A stretch of 64,000 nucleotides of DNA, from assembly GCA_032207245.1 (NCBI GenBank), contig CM063504.1, positions 15,537,287 through 15,601,286 on the forward strand, in the 5' to 3' direction. Source of the DNA: Pardosa pseudoannulata. Lineage: Eukaryota; Arthropoda; Arachnida; Araneae; Lycosidae. The notes below the pieces were generated by a model, which saw only the letters and a list, made by a program, of their open reading frames with translations, ran no database searches and was not told the origin of the DNA. Shown piece after piece: positions 11,166-22,870 of the stretch. The translations under genes and the position numbers were made by a program. The stretch's first letter is position 1; every line of letters begins with the position of its first letter.

Positions 11166-11871
11166 AAGATATGACAGCTGTTTTAGGAAGAGTAAGAAAG
11201 GGCCGCACAGTTAATAATTCAATCTTTTGTAAGAAATTTCTCGATTCTCTATAATTAGTTAAAAAATAATGTAAACGTTTGAGCTGTAATATACGAGAAT
11301 GAGCATGCAATGTACATTAATGTAGTATTTTAGTTGAAATTTTAGTGAAAAATATTTTCTATAAATAAAAGATTTTTATACTCTTTTAAAACGGAAACTT
11401 CTCAGCTCTCTTAAATGAAAATAGTACCATTAAAGATTCATTATTTTTAATAGAGTCAGTACCGGCTATATGGTCACCCCGCTTATATGGTCAGCTTTCT
11501 AAAGTCCCGTCTAATTTAATAGGAAACATGTGTTTTCTGTAAGTGAAACGCTTATACAGTCATTTTCTTTTTCTTGTTTTATATGGTCAGTTTCATGTTT
11601 TCAACGAGTTTCCGTTTTATTTAAGAAGTCAGTTTGAAATCGGAGAGGAGCTGAATTCAAGCTTTTATTTCCCTCCCTTTCCCCCTTTCTTGTTTGTGTA
11701 GACATCACCTCTCTCAGTTCTCTTGCCCCCTGACAAGAGGTGGACATCTGTCTGTTTATTGGTTGAAGTTATCTCTCCCTGCTTAAGTTGAAATTGAGAC
11801 GAAACAAGTAAAGGAAAATTTTGTTGCATTTGGATCATACGTCACGAATAAGAACGTTCATTTTTTTAATT

Positions 11872-12107
11872 ATGGCTTCGAAATGAAAGAATTTATCATT
11901 TGCTGCCAAAAATGAATTGATTGAAAATTTTAAAAAATCTAATCTTTCAAAGGCTACTTTTGCCAAAGCAAAATCGAATACCCGGACGACATTAAACAAC
12001 ATTAGTTGCCAAACTTTGGTGCTCAAGTGTTGAAATCGGTGATCAAGAAAGAAACCGTCAGCACTTGTCAACTTATGGGAACGTGGATAAGGCTCTTCTG
12101 TTATGGA
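11872..12107 (+). pseudogene. Tigger-type transposase N-terminal fragment
   Basis: From ATG at 11872 the frame reads MASK, a TGA stop, then KNLSFAAKNELIENFKKSN and SKATFAKAKSNTRTTL. This fits the psq-like helix-turn-helix that opens Tigger and CENP-B-like proteins. The TGA probably replaced CGA (Arg), a typical C-to-T change. After a frameshift, NVDKALLLWI follows at about 12079-12110, matching the 'alkW' core of the CENP-B-type DNA-binding domain. The MITE at 12112 cuts it off. No DDE catalytic part remains. Confidence 0.6.
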
Positions 12108-12111
12108 TTAA

Positions 12112-12735
12112 CCCTCCGAGTGGAACACATCGAGGAAAAAAAAGGTTTATTTTGTCAGGTTGGTAAAGCTTACTTTGTTACAGTGGCCAAAGCGTTCTAT
12201 GATTTTTCCCTTCACCCTTTGTCGACTAGAATGGAATATGGGAAATCCACCCTCGTTATTTTTCCTTTACTTCCGGTTATAAATAGATATTTTAGATTGT
12301 TAATTTTTAATACACATAAAGCTCGTCAAGTCTCCAAGATCATCCCATAAGAAATAATGGATTCTAAAAGTACAAATAAATATATTCTTTGAGAGACTTG
12401 TTTATATTTTTTTACGTATGTCATCCAAGATATTTAAGTGGTGCAATTAGAGATACATCTGTTATCGCGAACGAAATACTTCGAAATAGAGATTTACAAA
12501 GCCACGAAAAGCTATCAGCGTCTTTGTGCCTCAAGGGGTAGGGCAATCTCTCAATAAATGTCAGTCAAAGAGGAATACAGTTCCTAAACAATCGATCTTA
12601 CCCTCCTACCACAAAATTCCACGGAGGAAAGCACTGGCAAAAATGTACATTACATCCATTTTCGGAGGTCGAAAACTGTACGTTTTGAAGACATCATTGG
12701 TTTGGTGGAATTGTACGTGCGGCCCGCTTAGAGGG
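12112..12735. mobile_element. piggyBac-type MITE, family A, copy 2
   Basis: TTAA flanks it (12108-12111 and 12736-12739). Ends are CCCTCCGAGTGG and, reversed, CCCTCTAAGCGGG. It aligns with 1443-2061 along its length, including the short ATG frame (here MDSKSTNKYIL then stop). It disrupts a Tigger transposase remnant exactly after the codon for Trp-Ile. Confidence 0.85.
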
Positions 12736-12851
12736 TTAAAAAGCACAGTATATGAACAATAGGGTTGTATTGTTCCACATATATGGTCACCCCACTTATA
12801 TGGTCCGATTTTTCTAGACCGCTGAGCTGACCATATAACCGATACAGACTG

Positions 12852-13276
12852 CACTATCAAATAAAAATCATATAATAGCCTATATTTGATATACTATAAA
12901 ATAAAAAAATCTGTTTTGAGTGTACATTTTTCTGCATCATTAATAAGCTTCGAACTTTTAAAAAAATATCCAGTTTTGGTATATGAAGCTGTTCATTTGG
13001 AACAACACAAAACTCACACAACAAAAATATAAAAATCCATAAAATAACGGTTTGTAATTTAAATTTTAAAATTTGAAAAATTTTGAACTAATTGGTCATA
13101 TAAAACTTATTTTTTTATATTCAGTGAATGATTTTGATATTTTGAATAAATAATAATTTAAGACTAAGAGTTTGAGACTTATTTTATTTCATTTGAAGTA
13201 TCTACGATAATTTATGTATACTCATGTGCTCTGACATTATATGGCAGAGTAACGCAGTTTAGAAAGTTGTAATTAA
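12852..13276. other. AT-rich DNA, nothing recognised
   Basis: No element ends, exons or repeats stand out. Confidence 0.5.
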
Positions 13277-13769
13277 ACTAGACGACCCGACAGACGTTGT
13301 CTTATTGTAACGCTGCAAATCCAAAAATCTTAAAATGTTTTTAATTAAATTATAAATTGGACCGTTTTGATGGAAAAGTAGGGGAAAAATTATTTTAAAA
13401 ATACTTGACTTTAAAAATACTTGATACCACGTTTACAGTCACCACAAACGTAATTAGATTAAAATTAAAATTCCCACATCGCCTGTACGGGGACTGGATC
13501 CTGGAACTTATCTTACTGGAGCCCGTTGCGCCGACCACTGCACCACAGATATGTTGGCAGAGAAGAGTTTCAAGCGACATTATAATAATCTCAATAAGCG
13601 AGCAATTCTGGTTTTTTAATAAAAAACATTTCCTATCGGATCAAATTGTGAATGTCAAACATTCTCGAATCAACTTAATTACATACACAAAATTTCATCA
13701 AAATCAGTCCGTTTAGTTGGATTTCTATTACAAACACTCGGACTGAAGAATTGTATATATAAAGCTAGT
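13277..13769 (+). repeat. Dispersed element, ACTAGACGACCCGACAGACG start
   Basis: It opens with ACTAGACGACCCGACAGACG and closes with TTTCATCAAAATCAGTCCG, then ATTGTATATATAAAGCTAGT. The two outermost CTAG motifs form a short inverted pair. This start and end resemble a class of interspersed repeats widespread in arthropods and other invertebrates, which I cannot place firmly as LINE or DNA element. The open plus frame inside (13405-13716) shows no known motif. Confidence 0.45.
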
Positions 13770-15277
13770 ATTCATTTTAACTACTTGGAATCTGCTACAA
13801 TTTGTAAATTTTAATATGCATTTCAGTTTGGTAGCAGCAAGAATGTAAATTTTCTCCCACCAAGTCACATGCTCGTGTATATTCTGATTCAAAGTTGCCC
13901 GGCAATTTTAAACATTAACCCTCAGACGTTATAAACTATTCCGGAGGTTGTGCACTAATCAGCTGAAAGTCCACTCCCACAGGTCGTAATATAACGCTTA
14001 TTTGATTCGGAATTCAAATAGATAGTAATGCACATTTAGGACATAATTATTATATGTAATTCTAGAGTTACTAGCTATTGCAACAGTACATGTATTTAAC
14101 GGAAGAAATCACGTTCAAACCTACAAAACTTTTAGAATTTTTTTTTCAATTTCAAATTTTTAAACGCTTCTGAATCGTTTAAAACTAACCTCATTGAAAC
14201 ATTTGAATTGGAACTTATAAAATTATACAATCTTCGCATTCAAAAGGATAGGTCTTATAGAATCTCAAAGCATTTTAAGTGCATTTTATTGAAATTGTTT
14301 TTTCAACTTACACACAATGTAAATAAAAAACTATTGCACATATTAATTTCAAATTTACACTGTAAATACATTACAAACCTACAATAAAACTTTTTATAAT
14401 TTAATATGTATATTAAATTAAGTATATATATTTAATTACTGCTAATTTATTATTTTTATTTAAAGTGGTATTTAAACATGTAGTTGTTTGTTAAAAACAT
14501 AACTAAAGATTAGTGCTATAAAATGTTATTAACTTTATGTGGTTACAAAAATATTTTAAGTGCAGATTTTTCATGTTAAATAACAAATAAGTACTTTAAC
14601 GTTTTCTAATTATTTTTGTATAATGAATAAAACTGATAAAATAGTAATAATTTTCTAAAAGTTGCATTTATAGGTATATCAATTTACGCGGCCCCTTTTA
14701 TTGCTTTCGAATTTAAAAGCTTCACATCTGCCCTATACCCTTAACTTTAACATCTTTCTGGTCTCTGTTTCGTCTTGCACGTCCGTCGTATATCTGCATG
14801 GCAGAATACAAAACTAAAAATTGCAACGTTGAAATTCTCTTCGTCATTTAAACGTCTCATTAAATTCCATTATTTTTGTATTTCAAAATATAGTATTAAG
14901 AGATGACTGAACTTAAAAAATGTTGCACTTTTGAGAATTTAAAACTCGTGTGTATTGCATGAAAAACTGGAGAACTGTATGGAACGGGATATCACCCATT
15001 TGACCAGGCATAAATGAAGTAAAATCTGCTTACTAACAGAAACATTTTGCATTTGTGAGTTTATAGTAACACACATATTAGTTTTCAGCGATAAACAAGG
15101 CTTCACATTTAACACCCAGGCACCCAGAAGGGATACAAAAAATGCACCACAATGCGTAACGATAAAGCAAATAAGCCCAACGTCCCTTCCATTCAATCCC
15201 ATACTCATGGTAACCAATAGACAAACAGTATTTTGAATTTTAATTTTAAACACAACCATATTCAACTTAAATTGAGT
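13770..15277. other. AT-rich DNA with one possible piggyBac end
   Basis: A TTAACCCTCAGACGTTATA motif at about 13916 resembles a left piggyBac end, but no right partner was found. Otherwise long A/T runs. The 145-codon minus frame ending at 14939 has no known motif and overlaps a tandem duplication. Confidence 0.4.
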
Positions 15278-15530
15278 GTACCATTCTGCGTGAAATTGCC
15301 CTAAAATGGTTCTTTCTAATACATCTGATCTCTCACACACATTTTTCCATTTTAAATAAAAACCAAATATCTGCATTAGCTACTATCCTGCGTGAAATCC
15401 CTTCAAATTGTCCCTTTCTAATACAACTTCTCACACATTCACATTTTTCCATTTTAGGTAAAATTTAATTCAGCATAATCTGAATATACCACTCTAAAAA
15501 ACTATGTGAAATTACTCTAAATCGGTCGTT
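15278..15530. repeat. Degenerate tandem duplication, period about 110 bp
   Basis: CTGCGTGAAAT, TTTCTAATAC, CTCACACA and TTTTTCCATTTTA recur in order at about 15285-15357 and 15388-15460. A third, weaker partial copy begins near 15495. Confidence 0.65.
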
Positions 15531-15574
15531 TTCGATAGAGCCGTTCTCGTATTCTTTGGCTACACTAATTTTCC

Positions 15575-15753
15575 GGTTTGGGTTTGGTTTGGTTGGGAGC
15601 GCTAAGGTCTACTGTTTTGCACACGAGGGCTATTGAGACCGGGATCTACAGTTTAAAGCCGATTCCGAACGGCTACAAACATCCATGCCAGAAGCGGGAT
15701 TCGAACACACGATCTCCGGTTCCGAAGAGCAGCGCTCTACCATTCGGCCATCG
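15575..15753 (-). mobile_element. SINE-1 copy, full length
   Basis: Read on the minus strand it begins GATGGCCGAATGGTAGAGCG (an A-box-like head) and carries a B box GTTCGAATCCCG. The body CGGCTTTAAACTGTAGATCC and a CAAACC-rich tail follow. TAATTTTCC lies on both sides (15566-15574 and 15754-15762) as target duplication. It is a tRNA-derived retroposon, not a tRNA gene. Confidence 0.9.
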
Positions 15754-15904
15754 TAATTTTCCTGTATTAAATGTGTATGCGTTTGTTTGCGTCTGTCTGT
15801 TTATTTCTTTAAGTTTCGAAGCATAGAAGGCTTGGAAAGTGATAATTCCTGAATAGATATCCTGGAGGTTTAAATCATTTAATAGATAGTTTTTGCTATC
15901 TAAA

Positions 15905-16055
15905 CCTATTTGGCCCCATGGCCCTCCAGTTTGTTAGAGTGCTATGGCTGTCATGGCTGTTCAGAATGCTATGGCTGCGAACATCCATGCCACCATCGTG
16001 ATTTGAACCCGCGAACTCCGGTACGAACAGCAGCGCTCTACCATTTGGACATCGT
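15905..16055 (-). mobile_element. SINE-1 relic
   Basis: The head GATGTCCAAATGGTAGAGCG and B box GGGTTCAAATCA are recognisable on the minus strand, but the body is scrambled by a local duplication (GCTATGGCTG repeats). Confidence 0.75.
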
Positions 16056-16560
16056 TCAGTAATTATGTATTTGGAAAATTAAAAGATAAATGAAAGATAA
16101 ACTGAGCTGAGAATGTGGGAAAACCTTTCTTTTCCCTTTTATTTTTTTCTCACACTTTTCAGTTTCATTGAATGTGAAGAGGTGACAAAAGCAAATTATT
16201 AGTTCCTTCAAGTACCAAGGGTTTGGCACATAAAAATACCCACTAAAACCACCCAATATTTTCGAATCGCTAACTTTTTGGCATATTTTCCTAAAGCGGA
16301 TTCGAGGTTATTAATTTTTTTCGCATCACACTCAAGTGTCAAATTACGCTCAATAACTTTTAGTTTCTCAAATTAACTTTTCAAATTAAACAATTTTTAC
16401 ATTTTTTAGATCTTCTAAAGTTTAAATATCTATGTACTATATTGGGATAATTGAATAGACTATATCCATAGTCTATTAAACTATATTAAAGTTTGAATAT
16501 AATTTTGTTTGTCATACAGTTCATTAAGTGACCGGTAGTTTTCAATAAAAGCATGATGAC
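16056..16560. repeat. Dispersed duplication, partner at 19335-19815
   Basis: Landmarks shared in order with the partner include TTTCAGTTTCATTGAAT, AAGGGTTTGGCACATAAAA, TTTCTCAAATTAACTTTTCA and TTAAGTGACC. Both copies lie directly after a SINE-1 relic, so SINE and flank were copied together. Non-coding. Confidence 0.8.
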
Positions 16561-16739
16561 AATCAATAAAAACACATTGTCATCAAGTCCTTCTCAACTG
16601 CATCAAGCCACCTAATCGGTGGATGACACTTTTTTCTTATTTCTTCCAGTTTAGAGAACGTTACTTTTGGTAAGGTTTTGGTCTTCAAATTGATCAAGTT
16701 GCCCGAGGCATCGAATGTGATTGGATTTAATAACATTAA

Positions 16740-17172
16740 ACTCTTAACGCGCACGCTCGAGTTTAACTCGACGCGCTGTACACACTCGAGATAATTCGAG
16801 AATTGTACACACTCGAGATAACTCAAGAGGCTTTGTACTTAATGTTGCTATAATTTTTCCCACTCGAATGCAATCGAGAATTGAAAATAACAATGTGAAA
16901 GAAAAAAAAAACAATCGTTTTATTGATATTTATCATTTACATTGGATTGTAAGCTATAACACTTACTTATCCAAGTATAAAAAATATACTTTTTTCTACT
17001 TATCACTTACGACTTATCTCTTCCTTGTGAGCCGCTTTCCAACAGCGTATTGATATTCAGATTCTGATTCGCTCATTTTTCAATATATATTTACGTTCTT
17101 AGTTGTGTTTTTTACATTAAAAAATTGATTTTTTTTGGCCGGCCTTTTTCAAAAAAACTGTGCATTAAGGGG
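16740..17172 (-). mobile_element. piggyBac-type element, family B, long copy
   Basis: TTAA flanks it (16736-16739 and 17173-17176). The right end, reversed, reads CCCCTTAATGCACAG; the left is ACTCTTAACGCGC. Inside the left end lie imperfect palindromes on CTCGAG with spacing like CACTCGAGATAATTCGAG. A shorter copy at 48106-48357 lacks the middle. The right half holds the start of a transposase frame on the minus strand, so this is an internal-deletion derivative. Confidence 0.85.
17014..17076 (-). pseudogene. piggyBac transposase start, 20 codons
   Basis: From the minus-strand ATG at 17076 the frame reads MSESESEYQY, then AVGKRLTRKR, and a stop. An acidic, serine-rich start just inside the right terminus is common for piggyBac transposases. 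The frame stops where the element appears internally deleted. Too short to identify alone; the location inside a TTAA-flanked element is the main support. Confidence 0.55.
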
Positions 17173-17176
17173 TTAA

Positions 17177-19104
17177 CTATGTCTGGTAGTTTATATTTTT
17201 GATATAATTCGTGATTATATAGGGAAAGTCATTTGTTGTTTTCATATACAGCTTCAAGTTTATCTTTCTATCAAAACTCCTCAATTTTCTCTCCTTTAAT
17301 TTAGAGGACCAACACTCCCTACGGTATATGAAAGTTCAATGTTTTAGCTAAATATAAAAAAAATAACAATATATTTAAAATTTTAAGAATATTAGGACGT
17401 ATTTATATTATTAGAGAAATGTCCAGTGTTTTAACTAAACGTGAAAAATGTGTTTAAAATAAGATAAACTAAGTAAAAACTTATTACAGCTTCCAAAATA
17501 TCATTAATTTAAACATATAATTTCTTGCTTTACTAATTGACGTAAATTGATTTGTCTGTGGGCATTAGGTCACAGTAAATACAACATGTATTATACAACG
17601 CTTATTAAGTGTTTACCATCAAATATCTGTCCCACGTAAGAGAAACATCCCACACACGAGCGAAATGATATATGTGTCATTTTATTGCCGAGACATAGAA
17701 AAAAAATTTAAGTTTCTCGAAATGCCTTGTTAAATTTTACGAAAACCATAACTTAAAAAAGAGGGACATATCGTCGCCACTTAATAACGGTAAATTAATA
17801 TCAAAAATCGCAAAAGACGTGACGCACATTCGACTAAAACTGGATCTTTTTGTTGAAGTAAACGATTAAATTTGGAGCAACAGCGGGGAATGACAGTTTT
17901 TATGGCTGATAATTAGAGCCTTCATCCTCTTGAAATTGCTCATGACAACGGATAGTGTTATAAGTAACGTCGCAGATTACATACCTCATTGACTGGAAAC
18001 ATCAGTAGCATCGTAATAATAGTGTTTGCAGCAATTTGTGATCGAAAGCCGGCGATGAAAATACATCAATATGAGAGAGAGCCAGTGGAAGACAGCGCCA
18101 TCTGTGGGATGCCGTATAAAACTACGTTCCCATCAATTCCATAGAAGTACAGTAAACAAAGAGGGTTTAGTTTTAATTTTTAAAATATTCAAAATTGTTT
18201 CTAGTCGCTGCCGCATAAAATTCCTAACAAATAATAAAAAATGAACACAATAATAAAGCAATTAAAGAGCATAGATTTGCACTAAAATTTCGTTTCTAAT
18301 GCGGAGATTTTAATTCAAATGTTTTTTCATAGTTTTAATAATATTTAACTGTACTGTATAATCAGATTAAATAAAAATATCACATAAATATATCGGAGAA
18401 AAGAAAATAACAAGAAAATAATTTTGCATTATAATGCAATTTTTTACTATATTATGACTTCGAACTAAATTATGAAAATACGTTCCCAGTCTTCGTAATT
18501 TTATTGCATGATAAGCATTTATATCAAAATGTAAAGGGGTATCAAATTTTATGCATAAACAGTAACTTGTACAATATTTTATCAATTTTTTCGCTGTTTA
18601 TTTATGTCACACCGTATAACTGGACAAAATACTTGATGATTTTCATAGATATACTCAGATTTATTAAAAGTTTTTAAATGGACAATGCAAACTGTTATAT
18701 ACATCATGCAGCACACTCTGCGCGAAACGTATTTTTTTAAGTACTTCTTCTAAATTTTCTTTAAACTATAATTTTTAAACTATTTTACCAGAATTTTTTT
18801 CAGTACTAAGATATGAATAGATTCCAACAACAACGGTAAAAATTATTTTTAAAAAAAATCTAATTTATCTCAAATATAACTCTCACCTCACGCGAAAAGA
18901 AATTTTGAAAAATTTATTTTGCAGTTAATTTGTCTTCTTTTCTTCCAACGCTGATGGATATTAAATAGATCTACTACATTTTTACATTTGATTTTACTTC
19001 CCAAACTACCTGGAGTATAAGAACTTTTGAGCTTTTACAAAAAAAAAAAAAAGTAGATCGCAATGCAACAAACAAAGCGAAACCAACTGCGCATTTTGTT
19101 CAGT
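17177..19104. other. Intron-like AT-rich DNA
   Basis: I see no element ends. A possible minus-strand donor at about 17985 follows an open stretch, but each frame there hits a stop before a usable acceptor. A GCGCCATCTGTGG motif lies at about 18097-18109. Confidence 0.4.
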
Positions 19105-19332
19105 TTGGAGCGCTACGGTTTACTTCTTTATTCAGTAGGGCTAATGAGAGCGGGACCTAGTCCTTAACACATTCACTGTGAAACCCACTGTCATAAGTGC
19201 ATTTTCCACTACGTTTATCACGGGCTGGCGCATGATTGGCAGCGAATGTGTTAAAGCCGATTCCGAACGGCTACGGATTCGAATTCGCGAACTCAGGTAC
19301 GAAAAACAGCTCTCTACCATCCAAGACATTGT
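19105..19332 (-). mobile_element. SINE-1 copy split by an 83-bp MITE
   Basis: The SINE body (GAGCGCTACGG, AGCCGATTCCGAACGGCTAC, GGATTCGAATTCGCGAACTC) is interrupted at its own TTAA by the element at 19168-19250. Removing that element and one TTAA restores the usual family sequence. Confidence 0.85.
19168..19250. mobile_element. 83-bp piggyBac-type MITE inside a SINE
   Basis: TTAA lies on both sides (19164-19167 and 19251-19254). The ends CACATTCACTG and, reversed, CACATTCGCTGCC are inverted repeats. The uninterrupted SINE-1 copies have a single TTAA at this position, so the empty site is known. Confidence 0.85.
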
Positions 19333-19334
19333 TT

Positions 19335-19815
19335 GACAACTGCATTTGGAGAATAAAAAATTGAAATGAGAGTGTGTGAAAAACGTAGTTTTTGCTTTAT
19401 ATTTTCCTCACTAATTTCAGTTTCATTGAATTTGAAGGTTGGCAAAAGCAAAATATTAGTTCCTCAAATATCAAGGGTTTGGCACATAAAAGTCCTCATT
19501 AAAAGCTCCCAATATTTCCGATTCACTAACCTTTTTGCATTATTTTGAAAAAGAGAGTCCGAAGTTATTACTTTTTCCCACATTATACTCGAGTGTCTCA
19601 TTGGACTCAATAACTTTCAGTTTCTCAAATTAACTTTTCAAATGAAACATTTTTTACCCTTTTTACATATCGTAAAGTTTAATTATCTATATATCATATT
19701 AGGATAACTCCATAGACTATATCTATAGTATATTAAATTATCTTATATTTTGCATATCATTTTGTATATCCTATAGTTTATTAAGTGACCAGCAATTTTC
19801 TATAAAAGCGAGAAC
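19335..19815. repeat. Dispersed duplication, partner at 16056-16560
   Basis: Same landmarks as the partner, including AAGGGTTTGGCACATAAAA, CTTTTCAAAT and ATTAAGTGACC. It ends where the next duplicated block begins. Confidence 0.8.
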
Positions 19816-21590
19816 TTTTTTGAAGTGTTCATGTTGAAAGCTGGTAGTGAACTGGGTAAAATCCAATTATAGTTGCAAAAGAGGGTTTTGGCTCTTTGGC
19901 TCACCTGGAAATCTGAAAATGTAATCTAAAACTGAAAGTGAACTGACTAAACTGTGTGTGCATGCAGATTATTTCTCTGTTATTATTGCAAAAGATTGTC
20001 TATTTGCTCAAAATGGAGAACTAAAAATGGATAGGAGAGCGAACTAAGTTAGAATCTGTTTAACCCAAATTGGACTGCTGTCCTATAAACAGGACGGCTA
20101 ATAAAATTTCATTTAATAATAAAGTTATAAGTATTTTGAGTGGATTTTATTTTAATACCTTTAAAATAGACACACTTTAGCATAGTAACAAAAGAAAACT
20201 GAGAAATCAAATTATATTGTATTGTAAAATTTATTTTCAGCAACCTCTTAAAAATTGTCATTTTTTAATCTTTAATTTTATATTTATAATTTTTTTTCAA
20301 ACATTGTGGAGGTTACTTTTAGTTTAAAAACAGAGCTAATAATGTATCTGATAGTTTTTTGTTGAAAAATATATTTTACACGTGTATTTTGTAAGTATAA
20401 AAAAGGTGTCCTAAAATTAAGACGACGGTCCAATCCTGATTATTTTTCCATGAATTCGATATTGCATTGAGAGTGCATATTATTTTCTTATCTTTCAATA
20501 AAAACCAGTTCAAACCCCTGTTCTTACACCTGGACACAACAAGAGGTAATTAGATGTCTATTCTATTCAGAAAAACTGGAGATTTCAAGATAAACTTACT
20601 CTCTTACTGCCAGTTCAATAACTGCAAGGGTAAACCAACAACAGTATACTTAAAATGTAATGTTGGACTTTGTTTTGACTATTTCCCCGAATTTGATCTA
20701 TGAATCAGCCTAATGCAATGTAAGTGATATTTGTTAAGCCTTAGTAGTGTATTGGACCTATTTATAGGACAGCCAATAACATAAAAAATTAAAAATATTT
20801 TTTCAAAATTTTGGTTTTATATACTTAGTTACACCATATTAATGATATGGATTAAGTTTTAATAACTTACAGAAATATTTAGTTGGCTGAGAGTGAACTA
20901 AGTTAGAATGTGTTTAATCAGTTAATTGTATAGCTATCTTGGCAAAAAAAAAATCCATTGGCCAGAAAAATAGTAAATAAATACCGGCAAAAACTGCACA
21001 ATTTACACAGCTTTTTGTTCAGTTATAACGTCACAGAGAAAACTGCAGAGTTTAACTGATAGTGTGACATCCTCTTTAGACCATAAAGTAAAATTTATTA
21101 AGTGACCAGTAATTTTCAACAAAAGCAAGAACTTTTTTGAAGTGCATCTTGAAACCTGGTAGTGAACTGGGTAAAATACAATTATAGTTGCAAAAAAGGG
21201 TTTTGGCTCTTTGGCTCAGCCGGAGATCTGAAAGATGTAATCTAAAACTGAAAGTGAACTAAACTGTGTGTGCATGCAGATTATTTCTCTGTTATTATTG
21301 CAAAAGATTGTCCATTTGCTCAAAATGGAGAACTGAAAATGGATAGCTGAGAGTGAACTAAGGAATGTGTTTAATCTGTTAATTGTATAGCTATCTTTAC
21401 AAAAACAAAAGTCCATTGGCCAGAAAAATAGTAATCAAAGTAAACAGCTGTGTAAATTGTGCAGTTTGTGTGGCAGAAACTGCACAATTTGCACAGCTTT
21501 CCGTTCAGTTATAACGACGCAGAGAAAACCTGCAGAGTTTAACTGATAGTGTGACATCCTCTTTTAGACCTTAAAGTAAAAATTGTTAAC
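19790..21590. repeat. Nested duplications with an inserted segment
   Basis: 19790-20063 reappears at 21103-21390 (GGTAGTGAACTGGGTAAAAT, GGGTTTTGGCTCTTTGGCTC, TGTGTGTGCATGCAGATT). 20884-21090 reappears at about 21340-21585 (GCTGAGAGTGAACTAAG, CATTGGCCAGAAAAATAGTA, ATAGTGTGACATCCTCTTT). The intervening 20064-20880 begins after TTAA with CCCAAATTGGACTGCTGTCC and holds a GTCCTATAAACAGGAC palindrome, as in piggyBac ends; a similar motif (TTGGACCTATTTATAGGAC) lies near 20753. I cannot define its right end. Confidence 0.65.
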
Positions 21591-22712
21591 GGTGTTTTAT
21601 TGAAGATTTTTTTTTTTTAATTTTCAACGCAAATGTTTCTGTAAAAATCCTTTTGCTAAAAAACAATCTCCAAAATACATTGTTTAAAGTTATTATAGAA
21701 AATACACAATTAATTTGAACATTCCCCGAAAACAAAAGTATAGCGTTTACATGGAATTAACATATGCAACATTATTTAAATAAAAAGTGAATCCGTCCTA
21801 AAAAATAAGATGATGAGGAAATATGGGTTAAAAACAGTCTATAAAAGACATGAGATCTATTAGAGGATATCGCAGCTGTTGACTTATTTTTCGCATCTTG
21901 TAACGGTTTTATCCTTTTTTGGTGGTTCTGTACAACAATTCATGTCTGGAGAGGAGAAACATCGCTATAAGTCTCAATGCGGCTCTTTGCATCAGAATTT
22001 CTCATATTGTACGGCCGTAAAATAGAAAACTGAAGAAGATAAATTATTCCTGGCTTTTTGCCGAATGCATACGAGAAAAACTTGAAGGAAAATAAATTTA
22101 TTTCTATGCAAAAATGTTGGTTTATTATAGCAGCGTATGAAAGATGACACGTTATGAAAAAGTTTAAAGAGCGCACTTTCTATAACGTTATACTTGAATC
22201 AATGATAAAGCAGAGCAAAAAATAAAAAGAAAACATATAATATTCATCATTCAAACCGCCTTAAGCTGAGTTTCTTTAGATTCATGAATAAACTTTGTTA
22301 TATCACATTCTCTCTAAGTTTAATCGAATATGGGAGTTATATTTTTAAAATTCTTCAAATGGAAAGGTTTTTTTTCAATTTTTCAAGCGATTTTTTAAGG
22401 TCAAAGAATGCAACTCTTTGTTTTGTTTGCATTTTTATGCTAGAGTTTATCCCAGATTATTTTATTTCGTAGAAGTAACTTTTAAGACAGTATAAAAAAT
22501 ATTTTTAAAAGTATGAATATGAATATATACATTATCAACTTAAACACTGTACTCGAAAACATTGAATTAACAGCACTGACATATCCCATTCATGTATTAC
22601 ATTGAGGATCATGGTTATTACTAACACACTGAGCTACTTTCATTGCCTATTAGGAGAGTCTAAATTATTTTCACAAAATAAGATAGGTGATAATACCAAT
22701 ACAGAAGCATAA
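21591..22712. other. AT-rich DNA, nothing recognised
   Basis: Only A/T runs. Open stretches here have no splice context or motif. Confidence 0.5.
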
Positions 22713-22870
22713 TTAACTATTTGAGTCCCAGAGGGTTTTGGAAAAATACTGTCGAAGAATCCCGAACGGCGCAACCGCGCTTTACTACATGGGTACGAAA
22801 AGAAGCGCTATAAAGCTTCTTTTATTTTATGCCGATAAATCCCAAACGGCGTTAAGGCACTTCTTCTATT
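22713..22870. other. Possible piggyBac-type left end
   Basis: TTAACTATTTGAGTCCCAGA is followed by two related blocks (AATCCCGAACGGCG and AATCCCAAACGGCG) that are GC-rich for this region. No matching right end was found, so this may be a solo end. Confidence 0.25.

Larger units (their letters stand above)
11457..12851 (+). mobile_element. Tigger/pogo-type transposon relic, interrupted
   Basis: Near the left edge lies CGGCTATATGGTC, and the reverse-complemented right edge reads CGGTTATATGGTCAGC. Both begin with CAGT. A second motif, TATATGGTCACCCC, is found near both ends in direct orientation (11467 and 12779). The interior carries a broken start of a Tigger-type transposase (11872-12107) and is cut by a piggyBac MITE at 12112-12735. 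The outermost bases differ by a few positions, so the edges are approximate. Confidence 0.7.

Noticed and set aside
14939..15376. 145-codon open frame on the minus strand
   Set aside because: It overlaps a degenerate tandem duplication, has no known motif, and odd Cys/Val-rich composition without splice or promoter context.
17980..18110. Minus-strand exon ending at a GTATGT donor
   Set aside because: All three frames meet a stop between the best acceptor and the donor.
20600..20645. Tiny exon with acceptor TTGCAG and donor GTAAGT
   Set aside because: About 22 bases long, with no neighbour exon or phase support.
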